In this document: one piece after another, positions 9,441 through 17,777 of the stretch
Layout of the letters: every line of letters begins with the position of its first letter
Position numbering within the stretch: position 1 is the stretch's first letter
NCBI GenBank assembly: GCA_031553075.1
Contig: JAVBLX010000069.1
Location: forward strand, 9,659-73,658
DNA length: 64,000 nucleotides
Direction of reading: 5' to 3'
From: DIGJ01 sp031553075
GTDB lineage: Bacteria; Bacillota; Clostridia; Lachnospirales; Lachnospiraceae
Made by a program: the position numbers and the translations under genes
The notes under the pieces: model-generated
Database searches by the model: none
What the model saw: the letters and a program-made list of their open reading frames with translations, nothing else
Told to the model about the DNA's origin: nothing

Positions 9441-10175
9441 ATGGATGATTGGAAGCGAATTGAAGAGGTCGTTGGTAAGCTTGGTATTGAATTGTGTGAG
9501 CATCAGTGCAGGCAGTTTTTGAATTATTATGAGATATTGGTAGAGTGGAATGAATTTATGAATCTCACTGGAATTACAGATTATGAAGAGGTGTTGGTTA
9601 AGCATTTTGCTGATAGTCTTGAATTGATTAAGGTTTTGCCATTGAATGAATTTTCAGATACTTATCGAGTATTGGATTTAGGGACAGGAGCTGGTTTTCC
9701 GGGAATGCCTTTGAAAATTGCGTTTCCTGATTTGCAGATGACCCTTTTAGATTCCTTAAATAAGAGAGTTAATTTTTTGAATGAGGTAATTAAAAGGCTT
9801 GAGCTTACTGGTATTACTGCAATTCATGGACGTGCGGAGGATTATGGAAGACAAAAGGATTACCGTGAACAGTATGACCTTTGTGTTTCAAGAGCGGTTG
9901 CTAATTTAGCAACGCTTTCTGAATATTGTATCCCTTATGTGAAAAAACAAGGATATTTTATTCCGTACAAGTCAGGTAAAATTGAAGAGGAACTTAAGGA
10001 GTCAAAAAGGGCAGTTGAAACTTTTGGTGGAGTGATTGAGAGGGTAGAAACTTTTAATTTGATGGATACGGACATGGGGAGATCTTTTGTTGTAATTCAT
10101 AAAGAAAGAAATACACCAAAGCAGTATCCCAGAACTGCCGGCAAGCCAACTAAAGAACCAATTAGAAATAGCTAA
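9441..10175 (+). CDS. rsmG: 16S rRNA (guanine-527-N7)-methyltransferase
   Basis: 244 aa from ATG 9441 (ribosome site TAGGAG). The SAM-binding motif VLDLGTGAGFPGMPLKIAFP, LLDSLNKRVNFL, GRAEDYG and SRAVANLATLSEY mark the RsmG family. It methylates G527 of 16S rRNA. The 146-base gap from mnmG holds no clear signal. The gene completes the conserved mnmE-mnmG-rsmG series. Confidence 0.95.
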   Translation: MDDWKRIEEVVGKLGIELCEHQCRQFLNYYEILVEWNEFMNLTGITDYEEVLVKHFADSLELIKVLPLNEFSDTYRVLDLGTGAGFPGMPLKIAFPDLQMTLLDSLNKRVNFLNEVIKRLELTGITAIHGRAEDYGRQKDYREQYDLCVSRAVANLATLSEYCIPYVKKQGYFIPYKSGKIEEELKESKRAVETFGGVIERVETFNLMDTDMGRSFVVIHKERNTPKQYPRTAGKPTKEPIRNS

Positions 10176-10200
10176 AACAGTAAAGGCGGGATAAATTATT

Positions 10201-10662
10201 ATGATAGAAGGTAAGTATTTATTTGGAGCAGATGATGATTTGACGGAGGTATTTGATATCCGTAGAAAAGTATATGTGGAAGAGGAAAATTTATCGGAAG
10301 AAGCGGAATTTGATAAATTTGATGAGTTTTGTGTACACGCTATTATTTCGGTAAAGGGTAAGAAGCTGGGAACCGGGCGTATCCTTTATGACGGTGATTC
10401 TTATCGTATCAGTCATATTGCTATTATTAAGGAAGAGCGTGGAAATGGATATGGAGATTTTTTGGTTCGTATGCTGATTGATAAGGCTTTTTTGTCTGGA
10501 GCTCAGAGCGTTATTGTTGGTGCTAAATTAAATGCAATAAAATTTTATGAAAAGATTGGGTTTAATAAAATTTCTGAAGTGTATACAGATGGAATTGGAA
10601 TAGAGAGAATTGATATGGAAGTATCAAGAATGTCTTTATGTAAACAGTGTGGCATGGAGTAA
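10201..10662 (+). CDS. GNAT-family N-acetyltransferase
   Basis: 153 aa. It shows the GNAT fold: beta strands leading to ISHIAIIKEERGNGYGDFLVRMLI (acetyl-CoA pyrophosphate loop RGNGYGD) and a C-terminal AIKFYEKIGF motif. It is preceded by AAGGCGGG and lies 25 bases after rsmG, so it is probably in the same transcript. The substrate cannot be told; small GNATs in this position could acetylate a small molecule or a protein terminus. Confidence 0.85.
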   Translation: MIEGKYLFGADDDLTEVFDIRRKVYVEEENLSEEAEFDKFDEFCVHAIISVKGKKLGTGRILYDGDSYRISHIAIIKEERGNGYGDFLVRMLIDKAFLSGAQSVIVGAKLNAIKFYEKIGFNKISEVYTDGIGIERIDMEVSRMSLCKQCGME

Positions 10663-10669
10663 AGCAAAA

Positions 10670-10703
10670 GGGATGTCACAAATCAAGTATTTTGTGACAT
10701 CCC
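10670..10703. terminator. Terminator between convergent GNAT and hydrolase genes
   Basis: A perfect 13-bp stem, GGGATGTCACAAA (10670-10682) with TTTGTGACATCCC (10691-10703), and an 8-base loop. The T-rich side (CTTTTGCTTT) lies on the minus strand, so it best fits the hydrolase gene, and it may serve both. Confidence 0.75.
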
Positions 10704-10720
10704 TATAGATACAAAATGGG

Positions 10721-11674
10721 TTAACTCAAATATATGTCTAAAAGACCTGCAAACTCAGCAGGTTTTTCTAATTGTGGTAGATGTTTGGTTCCTTTAATGA
10801 TATCCCACTCAATGGAAGGATTAAGTTCTGTATATTGATTTAGAGTTTCTGTAATATTTGTTTCCTGTTCCCCGGCAATAATGTATATGCTATGATTAAT
10901 CTCTTTTAATCCATGAATAAAATTTGTGTTTGTATAATGACACTTTATACTGGAATACATTGATTTGGAAGAACTTCCTCCCAGATGAGCGGCTTCATGG
11001 TAAGCATTTATATAGCGATTTGGTATGGATAAACTGTTTGCAAAATATTTATTTTGAAATGATTCTGTAATAAAAGGTTTCGATACTGCTGTATTATAAA
11101 TAAAAGTTCCAAGGATTGGAAAATCAATTATAAATTTTAGAAAGGAATGCTTTGTCTTGGGATACTTTCCAATGGTAGAAAGATTGTCCGGATTGACCAG
11201 AATCATGTTTTGGAACAGGTTCTTATCCATATAGCAGCTCATAATAACAGCGGGAGCGGCATGGCCAGTGACAACAACATCCGTTTTATGTTTTATTACA
11301 TTTTTGATAAAATCTGAAATCAATTGCACATATAAATAATTGGTATATGTCATCTTCGGTTTGTCGGAGCGTCCACATCCCAGTAAATCCAATGAGTATA
11401 CAGTGTGATAAGGTTCCAGCCGTGCCTGGATTTCTTTCCATTCAAATTCAGAACTGGTACAGTCTAAATCATGGATTAGTAATACGGGACTGCCATTTCC
11501 CCTTTTGGTATAAAATACTTTTCCGAACCTCCAGTTGTAGAAGCTGCTTTTATCAGAAAATAATATTTCTTTTACGGTTGACAGAAAAAATAATATTTTA
11601 TTGATTACATAAATCATTATTACAAACAAGCTTGTGACAAAAATAAACAAGGTAATCTTTTTTCCCTTTTTCAT
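10721..11674 (-). CDS. Membrane-anchored alpha/beta-hydrolase-like protein lacking the nucleophile serine
   Basis: 317 aa with an N-terminal membrane helix (about 7-32), then an alpha/beta-hydrolase domain: VLLIHDLDCTSSEFEWK (oxyanion strand), LDLLGCGRSDKP, and a nucleophile elbow that reads GHAAPA (137-142) instead of GHSxG. The codon at 139 is GCC, so Ala replaces Ser. The catalytic His candidate is H298 in GTKHLPQLEKP. Catalysis by the standard triad is therefore unlikely; it may be a binding or regulatory relative. Ribosome site AAGGAAGG. Monocistronic, minus strand, inserted between the rsmG cluster and the sensor genes. Confidence 0.8.
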   Translation of the reverse strand: MKKGKKITLFIFVTSLFVIMIYVINKILFFLSTVKEILFSDKSSFYNWRFGKVFYTKRGNGSPVLLIHDLDCTSSEFEWKEIQARLEPYHTVYSLDLLGCGRSDKPKMTYTNYLYVQLISDFIKNVIKHKTDVVVTGHAAPAVIMSCYMDKNLFQNMILVNPDNLSTIGKYPKTKHSFLKFIIDFPILGTFIYNTAVSKPFITESFQNKYFANSLSIPNRYINAYHEAAHLGGSSSKSMYSSIKCHYTNTNFIHGLKEINHSIYIIAGEQETNITETLNQYTELNPSIEWDIIKGTKHLPQLEKPAEFAGLLDIYLS

Positions 11675-11930
11675 TATGATTCCTTCCTTCTGATATGATA
11701 AAATTTCTCATATTATATTGCCTTAAATTATCACTTATGAGAAAAAGATGTTTATCTCGTTGTTAAATCTTTCTTATCTCTTTATTATATGTTAATCAAG
11801 CAATTGTTACAATAATATTTCTGTTTTTTGTGGAAAAAATTTTTGAAATATTATATAATAGTGAAAATTGGTTATTTTCCAGTTCACTTTTAGATGCAGA
11901 TATGTTAAAGTAGTATGGAGATGTAAAATT

Positions 11931-12638
11931 ATGGAAAAGTTTGAAGACAGTGCAATAACATCAATTTGTATATTGGAAACTCAGGAATTGGAGCGAAAGA
12001 GAATATCAATGGAATTACACGACACTACTGTACAAAGTCTGACAAATCTAATCCATAAGACCGAATTTGTTGGAAAGTTAATGGACATTGATTTGGTTCG
12101 TGCCAAGTTAGAGTTAAATACCATGAGTGATATTATTCGGGCTTCCATTAATGAGTTAAGAGAAATTATATATGAGTTGAGGCCAATGGCTATTGACGAT
12201 TTAGGATTAGTTTTGGCATTGGAACAGTACATTCAGCAGTTATCAGTTGAAAATGATTTGTTGGATATTACTTTAGAAGTGGACAGTGACGAAAATAGAA
12301 ATGTTCTGCCAATTATAAATCTTACTTTGTTTCGTGTTATTCAAGAGGCGTTGACTAATGTGCAAAAACATGCAAGAGCTACTAAAGTAGATATACATTT
12401 GTTATACACCGAAGCTACTTTGGAGATTCAAATTCGTGATAACGGAGTAGGATTTAATATAGATGATCATATAAAAGAGAAAACACATTATGGATTGTCT
12501 ATGATGGAAGAGAGAGTAAAACTTCTTTCCGGTTTAATGGGGGTTGAGTCGGATAGTAATGGCACTAAAATAGAATTGAGTATACCTATTGTTGAGGAGG
12601 ACAAGAATGAAACCGATAAACATAGTTATTGTGGATGA
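11931..12638 (+). CDS. Cytoplasmic sensor histidine kinase, NarL/DegS class
   Basis: 235 aa from ATG 11931 (GGAG upstream). The HisKA_3 motif is ERKRISMELHDTTVQSL with phospho-acceptor His30, followed by LREIIYELRPMAIDDLGL and an HATPase domain (QEALTNVQKHARAT N-box, DNGVGFN G1-box, YGLSMMEERV). There is no membrane or sensor domain, so the signal must come from the cytoplasm or a partner. It overlaps the response regulator gene by 32 bases, which shows coupled expression. Confidence 0.9.
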   Translation: MEKFEDSAITSICILETQELERKRISMELHDTTVQSLTNLIHKTEFVGKLMDIDLVRAKLELNTMSDIIRASINELREIIYELRPMAIDDLGLVLALEQYIQQLSVENDLLDITLEVDSDENRNVLPIINLTLFRVIQEALTNVQKHARATKVDIHLLYTEATLEIQIRDNGVGFNIDDHIKEKTHYGLSMMEERVKLLSGLMGVESDSNGTKIELSIPIVEEDKNETDKHSYCG

Positions 12639-13251
12639 TCATTCCATGATTCGAGAGGGATTAAAGCAACTGTTAGAGTTAGAGGGAGATATTTCTGTAA
12701 TTGGTGAAGCAGGCGATGGACTTGAGTGTATGACCTTATTAAATAAGGTAGTTCCTGATGTTCTACTTTTGGATATAAACATGCCTAATATGAATGGACT
12801 GCAGGTTCTGGAGCAATTAAAAAGAGAAAAGAAAAATGTAAAGGTGCTGATACTGACTATACATAATGAAATTGAGTATTTATTAAAAGCAGTAAATATT
12901 GGCGTCAATGGATATGTATTAAAGGATTCAGATTCGTCTGTTTTGAAAACAGCAATTGGAGCTATTTATAATGGCGAGAATTATATCCAACCTTCCCTCA
13001 CACCATTACTTAAGGAAAAGATTACGAAGCCACGGACAAATATTCGCGACAGTGTTTTGACAAGAAGAGAATTGCAAGTATTGGAGCTGCTGGGAGAGGG
13101 TATTTACAACAAGGAGATTGCTGAAAAGCTATTTATTAGTGAGAAGACGGTAAAAAACCATGTTTCCAGCATCTTTAAGAAAATCGGTGTTTCCGACCGT
13201 ACACAGGCAGTTGTTTTTGCAATTAGAAATAATATGATTGATGTTTTATAG
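12607..13251 (+). CDS. Response regulator, NarL/FixJ (DegU-like) family
   Basis: 214 aa from ATG 12607 with GAGGAGGA. The receiver domain has acidic pair D10-D11, phosphorylation site D56 (LLLDINMP), T/S and K positions in ILTIHN and GYVLKDSD. The C-terminal LuxR-type HTH is LTRRELQVLELLGEGIYNKEIAEKLFISEKTVKNHVSSIFKKIGVSDR. It is the partner of the overlapping kinase. Its transcript ends at a hairpin that is also a parS site. Confidence 0.93.
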   Translation: MKPINIVIVDDHSMIREGLKQLLELEGDISVIGEAGDGLECMTLLNKVVPDVLLLDINMPNMNGLQVLEQLKREKKNVKVLILTIHNEIEYLLKAVNIGVNGYVLKDSDSSVLKTAIGAIYNGENYIQPSLTPLLKEKITKPRTNIRDSVLTRRELQVLELLGEGIYNKEIAEKLFISEKTVKNHVSSIFKKIGVSDRTQAVVFAIRNNMIDVL

Positions 13252-13259
13252 GATAAAAG

Positions 13260-13291
13260 CAAATGTTTCACGTGAAACATTTGTTTTTTTT
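13260..13291. promoter_or_regulatory. parS: parS site 1, also shaped as the response-regulator terminator
   Basis: TGTTTCACGTGAAACA at 13264-13279 is a perfect match to the 16-bp ParB-binding consensus. The palindrome extends to 24 bp (13260-13283) and is followed by eight T (13284-13291), 9 bases after the response regulator stop codon. The same sequence can therefore act as an intrinsic terminator in RNA and a centromere site in DNA. Confidence 0.92.
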
Positions 13292-13358
13292 ATATAGCAA
13301 TGTTGAAAAAAAAGTGATATAATAAAAGATAGTCAACAAGAGAAGAAGGAGAAATCAG

Positions 13359-14135
13359 ATGGGAAGAATTATAGCAGTTGCAAACCAGAAGGGTGGCGTT
13401 GGTAAAACAACAACGGCAATTAACCTTTCCGCATGTCTGGCTGAAAAAGGTAAAAAAATATTAACCATAGATGTCGACCCACAGGGAAACTGCACCAGTG
13501 GATTAGGTGTAGATAAGAGCCAAGTAGAAAATTCAGTTTATGAATTAATGATTGGTATGTGTACGATTGAAGAATGTATTATTCCAAATGTGATGCAAAA
13601 TATCTCACTAATATCCTCTAATGTAAATTTGGTTGGTGCAGAAATAGAGTTGATTGGCATTGAAGAAAAAGAGTTTATTATGAAGAAAAGCGTTGACAAA
13701 GTCAAAGATAATTATGATTATATTATTATAGACTGTCCGCCTTCTCTGAATACTTTGACAGTAAATGCTATGACTACAGCAGATACTGTTTTAGTGCCCA
13801 TTCAATGTGAATATTATGCATTGGAGGGTTTGACCCAGTTAATACATACAATAAATTTAGTGAAAGAAAGATTGAATCCATATCTTGAAATAGAAGGTGT
13901 TGTGTTTACTATGTATGATGCAAGGACGAATTTGTCTTTGCAAGTGGTTGAAAATGTTAAAAGTAATTTAAGACAAAACATATATAAGTCAATTATTCCA
14001 AGAAGTGTAAGATTAGCCGAGGCACCAAGTCATGGGTTGCCTATCACATCGTACGACCCTAAGTCTACTGGAGCTGAGGCGTATCGGGATTTAGCAGATG
14101 AAGTTATTGCCAAGGAGGAAGAATATTTATGGTAG
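13359..14135 (+). CDS. parA: Chromosome-partitioning ATPase ParA/Soj
   Basis: 258 aa with the deviant Walker A KGGVGKTTTAINL (residues about 11-20), DVDPQGNCTSGLG, Walker B YIIIDCPPSLN and LVPIQCEYYALEGL. No N-terminal HTH, as in the chromosomal Soj subgroup. It binds DNA non-specifically when ATP-loaded and with ParB moves or licenses origins; Soj also controls DnaA in Bacillus. Overlaps parB by 7 bases. AAGGAGA ribosome site. Confidence 0.96.
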   Translation: MGRIIAVANQKGGVGKTTTAINLSACLAEKGKKILTIDVDPQGNCTSGLGVDKSQVENSVYELMIGMCTIEECIIPNVMQNISLISSNVNLVGAEIELIGIEEKEFIMKKSVDKVKDNYDYIIIDCPPSLNTLTVNAMTTADTVLVPIQCEYYALEGLTQLIHTINLVKERLNPYLEIEGVVFTMYDARTNLSLQVVENVKSNLRQNIYKSIIPRSVRLAEAPSHGLPITSYDPKSTGAEAYRDLADEVIAKEEEYLW

Positions 14136-15019
14136 CCCAGAAAAAAGGTTTAGGAAGAGGATTGAATTCCATGATTCCTGAAAAAACTGAACCAGTTAAA
14201 ACGGAAAACAAAAGTGAGGACGATGTTTCACGTGAAACATTAATTGGAATAAATGAAATAGAGCCAAACAAATCACAGCCAAGAAAGAAGTTTGATGAAG
14301 ATGCATTGCATGAATTATCAGAATCCATAAAGCAATATGGCATTATCCAACCGCTTGTATTACAGAAAAGAGAAAATTTCTATGAGATTATTGCTGGCGA
14401 GAGAAGATGGCGAGCTGCTAGAATAGCTGGTGTTAAAAAAGTCCCTGCAATCATAAAAAATTATTCGGAACAGGAAATTGCAGAGATTTCAATTATTGAA
14501 AATATTCAAAGAGAAGACTTAAATCCTATTGAAGAAGCATTAGCATTTCAAAGACTAATTAAAGAATTTAGTTTAAAGCAGGATGAAGTAGCAGAAAGAG
14601 TATCAAAAAGTAGGACGGCGATTACTAACTCTATGCGTCTTCTAAAGTTGGACGAAAAGGTTCAACAGATGTTAATTGATGATATTATTTCTGGTGGACA
14701 TGGACGAGCTTTGTTGGCAATCGAAGATATGGAGGTACAGTATACAGCGGCTCTAAAAGTTCTGGATGAAAAGCTTAGTGTAAGAGAAACAGAAAAATTG
14801 GTTAAGAAAATATTAGCAGGTGATGTTACTAAAAAGAAACCAGAGAAATTGTCAGATGAGTTTATCTATCGTGATTTAGAAGAAAAAATGAAAACGGTTA
14901 CAGGCACAAAGGTATCAATTAATCGAAAAGATAAGAATAAAGGAGTTATAGAAATTGAATATTATTCACAAGATGAGTTAGAACGATTGGTTGATATGGT
15001 AACGTCCATGAACAAATAA
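14129..15019 (+). CDS. parB: Chromosome-partitioning protein ParB/Spo0J
   Basis: 296 aa. The N-terminal CTPase/ParB domain has INEIEPNKSQPRKKFDEDAL, GERRWRAARIAG and ENIQREDLNPIEEALAFQ. The central HTH for parS is LKQDEVAERVSKSRTAITNSMRLL, and the C-terminal dimerisation segment ends the protein. The ribosome site AAGGAGGA lies inside parA. The gene itself contains a perfect parS site. ParB loads at parS, slides as a CTP clamp and recruits SMC. Confidence 0.96.
   Translation: MVAQKKGLGRGLNSMIPEKTEPVKTENKSEDDVSRETLIGINEIEPNKSQPRKKFDEDALHELSESIKQYGIIQPLVLQKRENFYEIIAGERRWRAARIAGVKKVPAIIKNYSEQEIAEISIIENIQREDLNPIEEALAFQRLIKEFSLKQDEVAERVSKSRTAITNSMRLLKLDEKVQQMLIDDIISGGHGRALLAIEDMEVQYTAALKVLDEKLSVRETEKLVKKILAGDVTKKKPEKLSDEFIYRDLEEKMKTVTGTKVSINRKDKNKGVIEIEYYSQDELERLVDMVTSMNK
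14224..14239. promoter_or_regulatory. parS: parS site 2 inside parB
   Basis: TGTTTCACGTGAAACA, identical to site 1, lies within codons about 32-37 of parB, at a natural spacer between the N-terminal peptide and the ParB core. An intragenic parS in the parB gene is also known in Bacillus subtilis. Confidence 0.92.
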
Positions 15020-15115
15020 AAGATGACATGCTAAAGCAATAATATTATTATATTGGTTTGGCATATAGATAGGAGTTAGGTTGAAAGAACGGTAAAACTG
15101 TCCTTTCAACATCTT

Positions 15116-15149
15116 GATTTGTACGTGCGCTAGGGCGCACAGATGGGAG
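15116..15149 (+). repeat. Intercistronic hairpin element, copy 1 (upstream of DUF4446)
   Basis: GTGCGC-TAGG-GCGCAC forms a 6-bp stem (about 15125-15140), flanked by TTGTAC on the left and CAGATGGGAG on the right; the GGGAG is the ribosome site of the next gene. The whole unit, including flanks, recurs upstream of the histidine kinase at 32272 and, shorter, upstream of ntpF. Confidence 0.6.
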
Positions 15150-15155
15150 TTTAAG

Positions 15156-15656
15156 ATGATAGTATTTGAACAGTTGGGAATTGATATGGGGTATGTCTTA
15201 CTTGGAACAATAGCTGTGGTATTATTTTTAATGATTATGCTTATTGTGTTAATTGCAAAACATAGTGACCTTAAAAAGAAATATAATGAATTTATGAATG
15301 GTGAAGATGGTCGTTCTTTAGAGAAGGTCATCGTGGAACGATTCAAAGAAATTGATGGAATCAAGGAACATATGTTTGCAATTGATAACCATATAGACTC
15401 AATTGATGAATTCCTGCTAAAAACGTTTAATAAAATGGCCGTTGTTAAGTACGATGCATTTCGTGAAATGGGAGGCAGTTTAAGTTTTGCATTGGCACTG
15501 TTGACGGAAACCAACGACGGATGTATCATTAATTCTATGCACAGTAGCAGAGAGGGATGTTATACATACGTAAAGAAAATTGTCAAAGGACAATGTGAAG
15601 CACCTTTATCGGAAGAAGAAAAGGCGGCATTGGATGCTGCTATGAACAGAAGATAA
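15156..15656 (+). CDS. DUF4446 family membrane-anchored protein
   Basis: 166 aa from ATG 15156, which has GGGAG 5-9 bases upstream. One N-terminal transmembrane helix (about 12-34), a short coiled stretch LKKKYNEFMNG, then a conserved soluble domain containing VVKYDAFREMGGSLSFALALLTETNDGCIINSMHSSREG and YVKKIVKGQC. This matches DUF4446, commonly found just after parB in clostridia, with unknown function. A role in chromosome partition or envelope is only suggested by position. Confidence 0.75.
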   Translation: MIVFEQLGIDMGYVLLGTIAVVLFLMIMLIVLIAKHSDLKKKYNEFMNGEDGRSLEKVIVERFKEIDGIKEHMFAIDNHIDSIDEFLLKTFNKMAVVKYDAFREMGGSLSFALALLTETNDGCIINSMHSSREGCYTYVKKIVKGQCEAPLSEEEKAALDAAMNRR

Positions 15657-15692
15657 ATAGAAAACAGGGGTTGGATAAAAAAAGGATTTTAT

Positions 15693-16757
15693 ATGAGAAA
15701 AATCTTAGTGGATAATATAAAAGGAAATGAGAAACTAGCGAAAAGCATTTTTACAGAAAATGACATTATTTTGATCTCAGAGGGTGTAGTCATTCAAAGG
15801 AGTTATATTGATAAATTGAAGCAGTTAAATATTGACTATATTTATGTGGAAGATGATTTGTCTCGGGGAATATTTGCAGAAGACATTACCGAAATACAGA
15901 TTAAAGAACAATGTCAGAGTGTCGTAGCAGAAACAATAAACCGCTATGCATATTCGGGAAATGAAGATTTTCGCAAACTCCAGGATGTTAGCAGGGAAAT
16001 TATTGAAGATATGCTGGAACAGCCAGAGGTAATGTTTAATATATCGGGAGTTCGTCAGAAAAGTGAACGGATTTATGCCCACTCATTAAATGTTTGTGCA
16101 TTATCTGTGTTAATTGCATTGCGTATGGGTCTTCCAAAGCATAAAATAGAAGAAATAGCTGTGGGCAGTGTGCTCCATGATATTGGATTTTGTAATGTTC
16201 CGATGGAAATCAGGAATATGGAATATCATAACTATACGGAAAAAGAGATGAAAGCAATTCGCATGCATGTAGTGGAGGGCTATTCCATTATCGAAAAGCA
16301 GAAGTGGTTGAAGCAATCATCGAAAGAAATTATTTTTGCTCATCATGAAAGAGAGAATGGAAGTGGTTATCCTTTGCGTTTAAATGGTGACCGATTAAGG
16401 GTTGGGACGAAAATTGTTGCTGTTTGCGACGAATTTGACAATTTGGTCTATGGAAATTTTAGTGCAACCATGAAGGTACACGATGCAATGGAATATATTG
16501 TAAGTGGTGCGGGTCGAATATTTGATTATGAAGTAATCCGTATTTTTAATGAATCGGTAGCAGCCTATCCGATTGGTACCATGGTATTGACCAATGAAAA
16601 TGAGATTGGTATTGTGTTAAGGCAAAATAGTAAATGTCCAACCAGGCCGGTGATCCGCATATTAAAGGATAAAAGTGGTAAGCCTAAGGTTGATTGGGAA
16701 GAAAAAGATTTGACGAAGGAACTTACCCTATTTATAAAAGATACTATTGAAGAATAA
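15693..16757 (+). CDS. HD-GYP domain protein, probable c-di-GMP phosphodiesterase
   Basis: 354 aa. The N-terminal 100 residues are of the type often found before HD-GYP domains. The HD-GYP core has AHSLNVCALSVLIA, VLHDIGF (metal-binding HD), IRMHVVEGYSII, HHERENGSGYP (the GYP signature, with Asn for the usual Asp before GxGYP) and VAVCDEFDNLV. The metal ligands visible by eye are present. The family degrades c-di-GMP or pGpG. It begins a run of signalling genes on the plus strand. Confidence 0.88.
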   Translation: MRKILVDNIKGNEKLAKSIFTENDIILISEGVVIQRSYIDKLKQLNIDYIYVEDDLSRGIFAEDITEIQIKEQCQSVVAETINRYAYSGNEDFRKLQDVSREIIEDMLEQPEVMFNISGVRQKSERIYAHSLNVCALSVLIALRMGLPKHKIEEIAVGSVLHDIGFCNVPMEIRNMEYHNYTEKEMKAIRMHVVEGYSIIEKQKWLKQSSKEIIFAHHERENGSGYPLRLNGDRLRVGTKIVAVCDEFDNLVYGNFSATMKVHDAMEYIVSGAGRIFDYEVIRIFNESVAAYPIGTMVLTNENEIGIVLRQNSKCPTRPVIRILKDKSGKPKVDWEEKDLTKELTLFIKDTIEE

Positions 16758-16786
16758 GACTGAGTATATAGAAAAAGGTGGTGTAA

Positions 16787-17671
16787 ATGGTGCATAGTTA
16801 TCTAAGGACAGTGGGCTTCAGCAATATTAGGAGTAGAAAAGATTTAGACAAAATTATTGGAATTATTATGGATAAACCAACAGAAAAGTATGTAACGAAG
16901 ATAAGTCCTCTGGAGGTTATGACAGAAATAAAAAGGGAATTTGCAGAAGGTATGGGTGTTGCCCTGAGGGGGATCTATGATGAAAAAGGTTTTTTTCATT
17001 TGGAACACTACTTTCCCTATTTTAATGGCTATGCGGTTACCGCTAAGGAAGATATCATTATTAATAAAAGAGTAGACACAGATGCATATACGGGAATGTG
17101 TGATGATATGAGATTGGGCGTTTCACTCATCTTTTACCTTCAGAATGCGATTGATTATATTGAATCAAAAAGCAAGGATAGCATGAGCAGGATTATGCCA
17201 TTGACATTGGCAGCTCTATCGACGGAGGGAAAGATTTTATTGGGAATCGAAAAGAGCGAAAAGCTGATGGAGACAAAACGTGCGCAGGCTCAAAATCGTA
17301 ATAAGCTGATCACAGAAGCACGTGCCGGAAATCAGGAAGCAATTGATAGCCTTACAATGGATGACATCGATCTTTATGCCATGATTTCCAGAAGAGCAAA
17401 AAAAGAAGATATTTATTCTATTGTGGAGCATTCATTTATTCCCTATGGCTCGGAATCAGATAATTATTCTATTGTTGGAACTATTTTAAACTGGAAGGTG
17501 ATGACAAATTACCTGACGAACGAAGAAGTATATGAATTGTTTATTTGCTGTAATGATTTGAATTATAGTGTATGTATTAATAAAATGGATCTACAAGGGG
17601 AGCCCATGGTTGGGCGGCGGTTTAAAGGAAATATTTGGATGCAGGGAAAGGCGGATTTCACAGAGGTCTAA
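16787..17671 (+). CDS. DUF3881-like protein
   Basis: 294 aa, cytosolic, beginning MVHSYLRTVGFSNI; the in-frame GTG one codon later is an equally good start. It contains EGMGVALRGIYDEKGFFHLEHYFPYFNGYAV and a C-terminal IWMQGKADF. I recognise it as resembling the DUF3881 family seen in Lachnospiraceae, of unknown function. It lies 29 bases after the HD-GYP gene and upstream of the REC-GGDEF-EAL gene, probably in one transcript. Confidence 0.6.
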   Translation: MVHSYLRTVGFSNIRSRKDLDKIIGIIMDKPTEKYVTKISPLEVMTEIKREFAEGMGVALRGIYDEKGFFHLEHYFPYFNGYAVTAKEDIIINKRVDTDAYTGMCDDMRLGVSLIFYLQNAIDYIESKSKDSMSRIMPLTLAALSTEGKILLGIEKSEKLMETKRAQAQNRNKLITEARAGNQEAIDSLTMDDIDLYAMISRRAKKEDIYSIVEHSFIPYGSESDNYSIVGTILNWKVMTNYLTNEEVYELFICCNDLNYSVCINKMDLQGEPMVGRRFKGNIWMQGKADFTEV

Positions 17672-17777
17672 CGTAATTACTTTACTATACTGAAGCCATG
17701 AAGTTAAAGGTTGAATAAAAATGTGTATTCGACTAAGAGATTTCAGCGTGGGACACAACGCGCAGATGGAGACACAA

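Noticed and set aside
14978..15529. 183-codon minus-strand frame over the parB end and DUF4446
   Set aside because: Antisense to two supported genes, no ribosome site, no recognisable domain.
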